A DNA stretch of 42,818 bases from a virus, in IMG/VR virus record IMGVR_UViG_3300042691_039146, positions 1 through 42,818 of that record; one strand, given 5' to 3'. The translations under genes and the position numbers were made by a program. Shown here piece after piece: positions 34,484 to 41,962 of this stretch (positions within the stretch are counted from its first letter, which is position 1; every line of letters starts with the position of its first letter). Below the pieces are notes generated by a model that was given only the letters and a program-made list of their open reading frames with translations, was not told the DNA's origin and did not search any database.

Positions 34484-35266
34484 ATGGCAAATTTTAAACA
34501 TCTATCGGATTTAGAAATCCAACAAATGACCTTCGATTGGAGGTATCGTGGATTCACCACATTAGACTTATTAACCGAAGAGCAATGTGATGAAATCAAT
34601 GATGAATTAGAAAGATTAAGACAGGAAAGAAAAGGAACACTTACACCCGATGGTAAAGAATGGGGAGAGTGGGATCCATTTGCATATCCTCATAAAATTT
34701 CTGAAAAGTTAGAAAAATTATTCGTTCACCCTAAAATAATTGAAGCGTGTGAATTCCTTATGGAAGGGGAGATTGTGGGTATGCAGACTTGGGCGTACTT
34801 CAAACCACCTGGACAATTAGGTAGAGATATGCACCAAAATGCGTTCTACACAGGATGTGGGCATAATGAAATTATTAATACTGCATTAGCATTGGACAAT
34901 CATGATGCTGGTAATGGTGCAGTGTGGAATTATGAAGGCTCACATAGATTACCAACTCTTCCAATTGAAGTAGATGAGGAAAGAGCTAAAACCAATCCAT
35001 CATTTTGGAGAAACGAAAGAGGTAAACCGTGTGTAATGCCAGAGGGACATGATTTCCGTAAAGTGGAAGGAGTTCTTAAGAAGGGGCAGGTCGTTTTACT
35101 TCATTCACATTGTGTTCATGGTTCAGAACCAAATAATTCAAATCGTTTTAGAAGAAATTTCTTAGGTGGATATTTGAAAAGAGGTGCGTACTTCAATCAG
35201 GGTAATCATATGAAAAGAGAGCCTATTGAATTAAAACCTTTGCAAGAAAAATATTGGAATTCTTAA
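34484..35266 (+). CDS. PhyH-type Fe(II)/2-oxoglutarate dioxygenase-like protein
   Basis: A 260-residue protein of the phytanoyl-CoA dioxygenase superfamily: an N-terminal GFTTLDLLTEEQCDEIN, the QTWAYFKPPGQLGRDMHQNA strand (residues 101-120), ALDNHDAGNGAVWNYEGSHR (136-155), the distal His in HCVHGSEPN (His212) and the 2-oxoglutarate-type Arg in NRFRRN. The iron site normally reads H-x-D; here it is His117-Gln-Asn119, so the Asp ligand is replaced by Asn. The enzyme may still act or may have a different role. Such genes are frequent in marine T4-like phages, with unknown substrates. It lies between the baseplate operon and the polymerase gene. Confidence 0.8.
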   Translation: MANFKHLSDLEIQQMTFDWRYRGFTTLDLLTEEQCDEINDELERLRQERKGTLTPDGKEWGEWDPFAYPHKISEKLEKLFVHPKIIEACEFLMEGEIVGMQTWAYFKPPGQLGRDMHQNAFYTGCGHNEIINTALALDNHDAGNGAVWNYEGSHRLPTLPIEVDEERAKTNPSFWRNERGKPCVMPEGHDFRKVEGVLKKGQVVLLHSHCVHGSEPNNSNRFRRNFLGGYLKRGAYFNQGNHMKREPIELKPLQEKYWNS

Positions 35267-35284
35267 AAATTATTCGTATATTTG
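35254..35284 (+). promoter_or_regulatory. Host-type promoter for DNA polymerase gene
   Basis: TTG (35254-35256), a 20-nt spacer and TATATTTG (35277-35284), a perfect Bacteroidetes -7 box in the extended context TTCGTATATTTGT. The start codon at 35291 is only 6 nt beyond the box, so the transcript would be nearly leaderless. Confidence 0.8.
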
Positions 35285-35290
35285 TTTCCT

Positions 35291-36532
35291 ATGGTAAAAT
35301 TCGTAGAGAACAAAATATCCGGTAGAGAATTTCTAAAAAGATACACTTCTGAAAAAAGTGTAATATTCCCTTTATTTAAAAATAGAAAAGAGCACCCCGT
35401 AGTGAATAAACTACTGGGTGCTTTTGTTTTTATCGGAGATGATTGTTATGTTTTAACAAATGGACATAACGATTCTTTGGATGCACCATTAGAAGTGTTA
35501 AAATCAGGCGAAGCCCCTAAATTTATCTTTGATAGTAAATGGTTTCTCCATAAAATGAAATTACCCAATTCACATAGTGTTGATGTTCTATATCATCTCA
35601 ATCAGTTTAAAACTTATGAATATGATATGATATATAATTCTTTCACAAAGGGGTATCGTAATAAAGATGATTTAAGTTTTATACCAATTAGTATTATAAT
35701 AAAAGGTATAGTAGATTTTGTAAATGAAAACATTAAGTATGCGAATACGAAGGGGGTTGGGGGTTACGATTTCTACAATACCTTAGTCCTACCGGAATTC
35801 CAAAAAATTGAAAGTAATGGAATCCCTACAACACATGGTTATGAATATTCCCTTTATAACAACTTTACAACCACTGGCAGACCATCAAATACTTTTGCTG
35901 GGGTAAACTACTCCGCACTAAATAAATCGGATGGTAGCAGGGATTATATCGTTTCTAAGAGGGATGAATTGGTTCAATTTGATTTTGATGGATACCACGT
36001 TCGTTTGATAGCAAATTTAGTAGGAGAACCCATCCCCGAAGAATCCGCTCATGAGTGGTTAGGAAAACAATACTTTGGGAAAGAGGTATTGAGTGATGAG
36101 GAATATCTTAATAGTAAGAAATTAACATTCCAACAATTGTATGGAGGAATAGATGTCGAGAATTTAGAGATTCCATTTTTTCAAAAGACGGATGCATTTA
36201 TCAAAAAGATGTATAAAGACTTTTTGATTAATGGGTATTTGGAAACTAAAGTAGGTAAACGTATTCCATTCCAAAAAATAGATAATCATAATCCACAAAA
36301 GGTATTCAATTATTATTTACAATCATTGGAGACCGAAACGAATGCATTTCTAATTAAAAAATTAAACAAATTGTTAGAAAATAGGAAAACAAAATTAGTA
36401 TTATACACCTATGATTCGTTTTTATTTGATGTTGATAATAGTGATATTCTAATTTTGGATGATATAGAAAAGATTTTGAATAGAATTGCACCTACCGAAA
36501 TGCTAAAAAGTAAGACTTATGGAAATATCTAA
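35291..36532 (+). CDS. Family A DNA polymerase, polymerase domain only (divergent)
   Basis: A 413-residue protein with the three polymerase motifs of family A. Motif A region: FTTTGRPSNTFAGVNYSALN (192-211), then LVQFDFDGYHVRLIANLVG (227-245). Motif B: SKKLTFQQLYGG (275-286). Motif C: LVLYTYDSFLFDVD (369-382). Motif C reads Y-D-S where the family has H-D-E, keeping the metal-binding Asp375 only. Residues ~43-90 (FVFIGDDCYVLTNGH, FIFDSKWFLHKM) look like a shrunken 3'-5' exonuclease domain without its acidic residues. T4-like phages usually carry a family B polymerase. Start: the ATG at 35291; the in-frame TTG at 35282 lies in the -7 box. It could be a replicase or a repair/primer-extension enzyme. 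Confidence 0.78.
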   Translation: MVKFVENKISGREFLKRYTSEKSVIFPLFKNRKEHPVVNKLLGAFVFIGDDCYVLTNGHNDSLDAPLEVLKSGEAPKFIFDSKWFLHKMKLPNSHSVDVLYHLNQFKTYEYDMIYNSFTKGYRNKDDLSFIPISIIIKGIVDFVNENIKYANTKGVGGYDFYNTLVLPEFQKIESNGIPTTHGYEYSLYNNFTTTGRPSNTFAGVNYSALNKSDGSRDYIVSKRDELVQFDFDGYHVRLIANLVGEPIPEESAHEWLGKQYFGKEVLSDEEYLNSKKLTFQQLYGGIDVENLEIPFFQKTDAFIKKMYKDFLINGYLETKVGKRIPFQKIDNHNPQKVFNYYLQSLETETNAFLIKKLNKLLENRKTKLVLYTYDSFLFDVDNSDILILDDIEKILNRIAPTEMLKSKTYGNI

Positions 36533-36566
36533 TACTTATATAGTAGAAAAAGTATTAAATATTTTT
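36530..36566 (+). terminator. Weak terminator-like hairpin after the polymerase gene
   Basis: A perfect 8-bp A/T-rich stem TAATACTT/AAGTATTA (36530-36537 with 36550-36557) with a 12-nt loop. Its left arm begins at the polymerase stop codon. Five T (36562-36566) follow, just before the next ATG (36569). The stem is weak and the T-run short, so it may modulate translation or RNA processing rather than terminate. Confidence 0.4.
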
Positions 36567-36568
36567 AA

Positions 36569-36964
36569 ATGAAAACACAGTTACTATGTACATTTGCGGA
36601 AAATGATAGCTTACAAGATACACTTCAAAAAGTAAGAGAAAATTATAAAATTGTTTATAACTACATTTATGTTTTACAAAATAAAACAAATTTGGAAGAA
36701 TTGTATATTACATATAATATAGATGTAGAATTTAGACCACCGGTTCAATTAGAAAATACAATTTTAGTTCATAGAAAAAAACAGTCTAACACACTTTACA
36801 CTATTAATGCTCTTAATCAACTTATTAAGGAAGAAAATGGTGGAGTTTTAGATACTAATTTTTCTTTGGACTGGGAAAAATTTAAAAACTCAATTATTCT
36901 TACGGGAGCTACCGGTATTAGAAAAATCCCTACAAGAATATTTCAAAAGATTGAATTCAATTAA
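36569..36964 (+). CDS. Conserved phage protein of unknown function (131 aa)
   Basis: A 131-residue protein between the polymerase and the 1362-aa gene. Visible pattern: an N-terminal mixed domain (LLCTFAENDSLQDTLQKVRE, then KIVYNYIYVLQNKTNLEELY), then NTILVHRKKQSNTLYTINAL, LIKEENGGVLDTNFSLDWEK and NSIILTGATGIRKIPTRIFQ. The TLYTINALN...D...LDWE...NSIILT arrangement recurs in uncharacterised T4-like phage proteins, always of this length in my recollection. No catalytic motif is evident. It ends 8 nt before the next ATG, indicating co-transcription. Confidence 0.6.
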   Translation: MKTQLLCTFAENDSLQDTLQKVRENYKIVYNYIYVLQNKTNLEELYITYNIDVEFRPPVQLENTILVHRKKQSNTLYTINALNQLIKEENGGVLDTNFSLDWEKFKNSIILTGATGIRKIPTRIFQKIEFN

Positions 36965-36972
36965 TATATAAA

Positions 36973-39900
36973 ATGATTGCAATTAGTAAAATTATTGATG
37001 AAATTTTATTGGAACATTCCGTAACTTACCCAATACCATCGTTGAATGATATTGAGCAAGTAAATCATCTTATTGAATGTGCTAATAAATTAGGATATTC
37101 TCAATACGTTCCGTTTATAAAAGAAACATTTTTAAAAGAAGAAGATAGTAAAAACCCTTCAACTCCTGTAAAAAAGGATGATAGTAAAGAAGGAGAATCT
37201 TCTGAATTTCCTGGCAAATATCATTTAGGAGGTGGATATTATTCATCTAAGCAAGGAGGAGGAGTTGAATTTAAAAATGATAATGGAAACCTTAGACCCG
37301 TAACTCCTGAAGAAAAAGCAGAATTTGAAAAGAAATCTGGAACATCGGATGAAACTCCTATTGAGCCAGATACTAAACAACCACCACAGGAAACCCCTGC
37401 AGAGGATACACAAAAGGAAGATGATATTAAAAATAATCCTGAAAAAATTTTAAATGACCCATCTGCTAGTTCTAAGGATGTAGCAAGAGCTACTTTTTCT
37501 AAAATAAAAAACGATAACCTTAAAAGAAAGCAAAAAGATGATCCAGAGTATCAATCTAAACTTAAAAAGGATGTAGTTGAAAAAAATAATCAATTAGTAG
37601 ATGATTTTAGAGAAATAGAAAGTGAAGATGGTAAATTGGATGCTGAAGTAACCGAAAACGGTTCTATCTTAATTGGGGTTGAACATGGAGAAGGAAACGA
37701 AAGTACAAAACAAATTATAGATAAATTAAAATCTTTACCAAAAGATGCAAAGGTAATGTTTGTAGGCGAAGGCGGTGTTGGATTAGATGATAATGGTAAA
37801 GTTGATTTTGTAGGAGAGCAAGCTGAAATTAGAGATGCTTTTTTAGACCACTTTGAAAATGGTAGAGAAGAAAGTTGGGATGAAAATGGAGATGTAAGAA
37901 ATTCAGATGCACCTATATTTGATGAAATTGCTAAATCATATGGTGGTGATAAAAATAAAGCATTGGCATCAGTTTGGACTAATATGGTTGGTCAAGGAGA
38001 TGATTTGGATGCGGAAGATTATCTTACCGATGAAACAAAAGAATGGATTAAAAGTGAAGCTAAAAAAGGTGGTAGTGGAGAATTTGATGGAGATGTAGAT
38101 TGGAATAATCTTTCATTAGAACAAAAAGAAGATCTTTATCAATTGAATTATAGAGATGACCAAAATTATGGTGAAACCGAATTATCTAAAGGTCAAAAAG
38201 CATTTAATGATTTTAGACAAAAGGAATTAGATAGAAAAATAAAAGACGGAGAGGAAAAGGGTTATACTGTTATTGCAACAATGGGTAATTCTCATGTTGG
38301 AATGTGGAGAGAGCGAAATAAAAATAAAAAAGATACATTTAAACCACAATCTTTAAGAAACTTACAAAAAGAATTACCTGAAGTAGATAAAGATGTATTC
38401 AATAAAGAATCTGATATAGATAAAATACCTTCTGATAAAAAAGAAGAAATATCTATGAAGATTGATGAGTTAGCATCAAAGGCGGCTAAAGGAGAAGATT
38501 TCAATCTTTGTGATATAACTGTGCCTGATACAAACTTATATTGTGATGATAATCAGGGAATACCGAGAGCAGAAATGCCTCAATTCAAAGGTAAACCTCT
38601 TCCAGGAACTCCTGCTGAAGACCTTCCAAAAGATAGCAAGGGTGAAGTAGATACCGAACCTCTTTTCAAAAAAATGTTAAAAGAGAAAGGTATTAAAACC
38701 GTAGAAACCGAATTACCATCTGATAAATTAAAGGCAACACAAAGTGAATTAGTTGGTAGTAAGGTAGCAGGAATGGCAAAAGCATTGGAAGAAGACCCTA
38801 ACAATCCAGGTATTACTGCACCAATTTATGTAAGTAGAGATGGATTTGTAATTGATGGTCACCATAGATGGGCGGCAGTTACATCTGCGGCTATCAAAGA
38901 TGGTAAACCTGCTAATATGAAAGTTATTGTTGTGGATATGGATATTAAAGATGCTATCCCAATGTGTAACCAATTCGCTGAAGAGCAAGGAATTGCTGCA
39001 AAGAAAGCCGATGCAAATGATGGGGAAACTCCTAAACCTAAAAAAGCAGACGAAACCCCTAATCAGAGAGTTTATAATGTAGGTGGTAATTATTATTCAG
39101 ATACTCCAAACGGCCCTGCACAATATATTAAAACTGAAAGTGTTGTTAAAAAAATATTTGTAGAAGAAGATGTTAAATTTTTCCATTTAATATTTGAAGC
39201 AGTTGTAACAAAAGTAGATGGTAATGGTAACCCAATTAAATTAACTGTAATTGAACCAAAAGATCAACCTGAAGCTACGCAAAAAGCTGATCAAGAAGAT
39301 AAAGGAAGTGAGCAATCAACAAATGTAACACCTGTTAAAGGTGATTGGAAAAATAAGGCACTCCAACAAATGAGTAAAGACAAATATAAAGATTCTATTT
39401 TGGATGATAATCTTAAAGAGAATATTTCTAATATTGTTGATAAAATGTTGAATGGTGTAGATTTGACAGATGAAGAAAAAGTAATAGCTAAAGATTATAT
39501 AAAAATTGTTAAAACTGATTCTAAGGTAAAACTATATATTGCATCTAAAACAAAAGGTGATTGGTCTCAACAAGGATATATCAAAGTTGAAATAGGAAGT
39601 GGTAATGCTGCTAAAAAATGGGCAGATGAAGCGAGTGGTAAATATGATGTAACATCTGGTGCATCTTCTCAGGGTGTTTTTGGTAAGAAACAAAACTCTC
39701 CTGCAAAATTAAATGATAAACGAAAAAAGGCAAAGATAGAAGAAATCGATGAAAACACCATTATGTTTAATGGTAAAAAAATGACTAAATTGCCCGTTTT
39801 ATCATTTGATGAAATCAAATCCCAACTAAAATCTGAAAATCCTAATTTAGATGAAAAGGAATTAAATAAAAAAGCGGCAATTTTAGAAAGAAGAATAAAG

Positions 39901-41061
39901 AGATATAATGATAATATTGATGCATTTAAAGAGGTAATAAGAGAAGGTGGTGGTGAATTTGAATACGTTGATTTTGGAGATGTTGATACTCCTGAAAATA
40001 GAGGTAAGGCAATACAAAATATGGTTGATATAGCACTTGAAAACTTTAAAACTAAATTAGGCGAAAAAGCTAACGTTGAAGAAAATAAAGTGGTATTGGA
40101 TACCTTAGAAAAATTAAAGAAATTTGAAGGAATTAATTTAGAAACCGATGAAGAAGCTAGAAAGGAATATGAGCAAACCTTATCAGATTTGATTGTTCAT
40201 ATGACTAATAGTAAAGACTTTAGAGATGGTGTTGCTGATTTTGCGGAATATAAAGTTGCAATGGAATTATTAGGTAGAGGATATCCTACATATTTACCAT
40301 CTGATGAAGCATTTAAAACTGCGGATGTATTGGTTGTAAATTCAGCGGAACTAAGTGATTTATCGGATAAATCAAAAGCACTTCAACTTCTTTATGTAAC
40401 ATTAGAATTCTCCGGTGGTATAAGTGTTAAGTATCAAGGAGGTGGTGCTGGAAATAGTGATGAGAAGGTAAAGAAAACTAGATTTAAAAACAATGAAACT
40501 AGAAAGAGATTAAATGGTATGTTGGCTACATATGATACTATGTATCCTAATGATAGAATGCCACCTAATTTCCCTCCATCTCAAGAAACATTAGATGAGT
40601 TAAGTGCCGTTCATGAAGATAATAAAAAATGGGCAATTGAAAATGGTATCGCTACTGAAGCTGAACTTAAAAAAGCTGAAGAGTGGGCTGATAAAAGAAT
40701 CGAAGCGGTATTAAAAACATTCACTTCAAATGGTGTTATGGATTGTATGAGTGATGATGAGAAAGCTCGTTTTAAAGAAACTATGAGGTCTTATTATAGA
40801 AACCAAAAATTAATGGAGGTTATTTATAATAATGATGCTGATTATACTTTATTTGGAAATAGTAATCAGAAAATTAAAGTTAGTAAGGGAAAAGCAGTTG
40901 CAAATGAATCGGATGTAGCAGATGGGGTTGAAGAAATTTGTTATATGAAGATTAAAGATGATGTAGGATTTAATTATTCAAAGCAAGGAGATTGTACTGT
41001 TGTAAAACCCTCTAACCGTAACCCATCTGAAATTCATTCGCATAAGCCTTCAATAAAATAA
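36973..41061 (+). CDS. Giant multidomain protein: ParB/Srx-like plus candidate TraB-like and nuclease-like domains
   Basis: A 1362-residue soluble protein with at least four parts. (1) A helical start (ISKIIDEILLEHSVTYPIPS). (2) A domain at ~230-455 with ILIGVEHGEGNE, VMFVGEGGVG and ATMGNSHVGMW, reminiscent of the GxxH/GxxHxxG layout of TraB/EreA-type proteins. (3) A ParB/sulfiredoxin-like domain at ~575-680 with VIDGHHRWAAV (His630, His631, Arg632). (4) A C-terminal part with DFAEYKVAMELLGRGYPTYL and KTADVLVV (~1085-1125), then LEFSGGISVKYQGGGAG, a possible PD-(D/E)xK-type nuclease. A GGxYYS motif occurs twice (~85 and ~703). Charged linkers rich in Lys/Asp/Glu separate the parts. It may be an injected virion enzyme; domain 3 is the firmest call. 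Confidence 0.6.
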   Translation: MIAISKIIDEILLEHSVTYPIPSLNDIEQVNHLIECANKLGYSQYVPFIKETFLKEEDSKNPSTPVKKDDSKEGESSEFPGKYHLGGGYYSSKQGGGVEFKNDNGNLRPVTPEEKAEFEKKSGTSDETPIEPDTKQPPQETPAEDTQKEDDIKNNPEKILNDPSASSKDVARATFSKIKNDNLKRKQKDDPEYQSKLKKDVVEKNNQLVDDFREIESEDGKLDAEVTENGSILIGVEHGEGNESTKQIIDKLKSLPKDAKVMFVGEGGVGLDDNGKVDFVGEQAEIRDAFLDHFENGREESWDENGDVRNSDAPIFDEIAKSYGGDKNKALASVWTNMVGQGDDLDAEDYLTDETKEWIKSEAKKGGSGEFDGDVDWNNLSLEQKEDLYQLNYRDDQNYGETELSKGQKAFNDFRQKELDRKIKDGEEKGYTVIATMGNSHVGMWRERNKNKKDTFKPQSLRNLQKELPEVDKDVFNKESDIDKIPSDKKEEISMKIDELASKAAKGEDFNLCDITVPDTNLYCDDNQGIPRAEMPQFKGKPLPGTPAEDLPKDSKGEVDTEPLFKKMLKEKGIKTVETELPSDKLKATQSELVGSKVAGMAKALEEDPNNPGITAPIYVSRDGFVIDGHHRWAAVTSAAIKDGKPANMKVIVVDMDIKDAIPMCNQFAEEQGIAAKKADANDGETPKPKKADETPNQRVYNVGGNYYSDTPNGPAQYIKTESVVKKIFVEEDVKFFHLIFEAVVTKVDGNGNPIKLTVIEPKDQPEATQKADQEDKGSEQSTNVTPVKGDWKNKALQQMSKDKYKDSILDDNLKENISNIVDKMLNGVDLTDEEKVIAKDYIKIVKTDSKVKLYIASKTKGDWSQQGYIKVEIGSGNAAKKWADEASGKYDVTSGASSQGVFGKKQNSPAKLNDKRKKAKIEEIDENTIMFNGKKMTKLPVLSFDEIKSQLKSENPNLDEKELNKKAAILERRIKRYNDNIDAFKEVIREGGGEFEYVDFGDVDTPENRGKAIQNMVDIALENFKTKLGEKANVEENKVVLDTLEKLKKFEGINLETDEEARKEYEQTLSDLIVHMTNSKDFRDGVADFAEYKVAMELLGRGYPTYLPSDEAFKTADVLVVNSAELSDLSDKSKALQLLYVTLEFSGGISVKYQGGGAGNSDEKVKKTRFKNNETRKRLNGMLATYDTMYPNDRMPPNFPPSQETLDELSAVHEDNKKWAIENGIATEAELKKAEEWADKRIEAVLKTFTSNGVMDCMSDDEKARFKETMRSYYRNQKLMEVIYNNDADYTLFGNSNQKIKVSKGKAVANESDVADGVEEICYMKIKDDVGFNYSKQGDCTVVKPSNRNPSEIHSHKPSIK

Positions 41062-41062
41062 A

Positions 41063-41094
41063 TTTGGATATTTGGTAATTTATTCGTATATTTG
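41063..41094 (+). promoter_or_regulatory. Host-type promoter for DUF1599 gene
   Basis: TTTG (41063-41066), a 20-nt spacer and TATATTTG (41087-41094) in the extended context TTCGTATATTTGT, an exact copy of the Bacteroidetes -33/-7 consensus. It begins 2 nt after the preceding stop and lies 17 nt upstream of the ATG at 41112. Confidence 0.85.
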
Positions 41095-41111
41095 TAAAAA
41101 CAAAATATAGA

Positions 41112-41471
41112 ATGGAAGAAAATATCAAATTAGAAGAAACTGCGATAGAGCATTGCGAAAGGGTGTATCCAGAAATGATGAAGGAGTTCAAAAAGATTCA
41201 ATCTGAAATGTATGAAACTTTTTGTAAGAAACAAAGAAACTATGGACCTGGTAATATTTCAGTAGGAACTGCATTACAAAGTAAAGAGGATGTAAAATTA
41301 TCACTTACAGGTCTTTGGTTTAGAATCAATGATAAAGTTCAAAGATTGAAGCAATTGGTAGTGATGGGACAGCCGGATGAAGTAGGAGAATCTATTCAAG
41401 ATACCTATGAAGATTTATCAGTTTATGGTATTATTGCTCAATTGGTTAGTAGAGGAAAGTGGGCTAAATAA
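41112..41471 (+). CDS. DUF1599 protein (nucleotide-modification-associated family)
   Basis: A 119-residue protein with the DUF1599 pattern: a first helix ending in EMYETFCKKQRNYGPGNIS (residues 36-54), ALQSKEDVKLSLTGLWFRIN (57-76), then DKVQRLKQLVVMG and GESIQDTYEDLSVYGIIAQL. The K-x-x-NYGPGNI and WFRINDKVQRL signatures are typical. The family has been linked to nucleotide modification systems and resembles MazG-like all-helical folds, but the activity is unproven. It has its own host-type promoter and a good terminator, and lies upstream of the SSB in a group of replication-type genes, consistent with nucleotide metabolism. Confidence 0.75.
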   Translation: MEENIKLEETAIEHCERVYPEMMKEFKKIQSEMYETFCKKQRNYGPGNISVGTALQSKEDVKLSLTGLWFRINDKVQRLKQLVVMGQPDEVGESIQDTYEDLSVYGIIAQLVSRGKWAK

Positions 41472-41512
41472 TTAGATAAATTACGGTTTGTAATATCTAA
41501 AAATATTTTTTT
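41472..41512 (+). terminator. Intrinsic terminator after DUF1599 gene
   Basis: An 11-bp bulged stem (41472-41478 with 41494-41500, and TTAC/GTAA at 41481-41484 with 41490-41493; a two-base AA bulge on the left arm), a GGTTT loop and, after AAATA, seven T (41506-41512). Confidence 0.72.
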
Positions 41513-41531
41513 GTTTTAATATATTCGTATA

Positions 41532-41539
41532 TATTTATA
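41532..41539 (+). promoter_or_regulatory. Candidate late element TATTTATA overlapping a host-like -7 (gene at 41566)
   Basis: TTCGTATATATTTATAG combines the TTCG-TATA-TTT context of the host-type promoters with TATTTATA, 26 nt upstream of the ATG at 41566. The nearest TTG (41511-41513) gives only a 16-nt spacer, so late use is more likely than host use. Confidence 0.45.
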
Positions 41540-41565
41540 GATGATTTCCCACTTAATTCTTCATT

Positions 41566-41847
41566 ATGAACCGTTTGTTACAAAAACTAATTAATTACTT
41601 TTTTCCCTTTAAAGAGGGAGAGTTCCCCGCAACACCAAAAGGATTTAGAGCCGCTCAAAAATGGGCTCAATCTCAACCACATTCTTATTCAGAAAATCTT
41701 TCACTTTGGGAAGAAATGTATGAACACCATATGGATGGGTATTGGACATTGGCTAAAATCAATGAACAAAAAAGATTGGCTGATAAATACAAAGGTGTAA
41801 AAGAGAATCGAAAGAATACAAAAAAATATTCTTTAAAAAAATCTTAA
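41566..41847 (+). CDS. Small basic protein of unknown function (93 aa)
   Basis: A 93-residue protein with an amphipathic start (RLLQKLINYFFPFKEGEFPA), an aromatic middle (GFRAAQKWAQSQPHSYSENL, then LWEEMYEHHMDGYWTLAKIN) and a very Lys-rich end (RKNTKKYSLKKS). No catalytic motif or membrane anchor is visible. The gene forms its own short unit, bounded by a terminator upstream and by the composite promoter/hairpin downstream. The basic tail could bind nucleic acid; nothing more can be said. Confidence 0.55.
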   Translation: MNRLLQKLINYFFPFKEGEFPATPKGFRAAQKWAQSQPHSYSENLSLWEEMYEHHMDGYWTLAKINEQKRLADKYKGVKENRKNTKKYSLKKS

Positions 41848-41852
41848 AAGAC

Positions 41853-41883
41853 TTGGAACTTAGAGATATATTTCGTATATTTG
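41853..41883 (+). promoter_or_regulatory. Host-type promoter for gp32-like SSB gene
   Basis: TTG (41853-41855), a 20-nt spacer and TATATTTG (41876-41883), again in TTCGTATATTTGT. The spacer contains the left arm of a 12-bp inverted repeat, and the -7 box forms most of its loop. Confidence 0.85.
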
Positions 41884-41898
41884 TATCTCTAAGTTTTT
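41857..41898 (+). promoter_or_regulatory. 12-bp inverted repeat straddling the SSB promoter (operator or terminator)
   Basis: AACTTAGAGATA (41857-41868) and TATCTCTAAGTT (41884-41895) are perfect complements with a 15-nt loop that holds the -7 box TATATTTG. Five T (41894-41898) end the structure. It could be an operator whose occupant blocks the promoter, a terminator for the 93-aa gene, or both. The right arm would cover the transcription start. Confidence 0.65.
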
Positions 41899-41908
41899 GA
41901 TTTGCGAA

Positions 41909-41916
41909 TATTTATA
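41909..41916 (+). promoter_or_regulatory. Candidate late promoter element TATTTATA for SSB gene
   Basis: TATTTATA lies within the perfect palindrome CGAATA-TTTA-TATTCG (41905-41920), 46 nt upstream of the ATG. It would give the SSB gene late as well as early transcription. Confidence 0.5.
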
Positions 41917-41962
41917 TTCGTAAGTAATAAACTTAAATTTTAAACTTTAAAAACTATAAATT

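Noticed and set aside
35282-35290. TTG start giving MFP- before the polymerase
   Set aside because: The TTG is part of the -7 promoter box TATATTTG and would not be transcribed in full; the ATG at 35291 is preferred.
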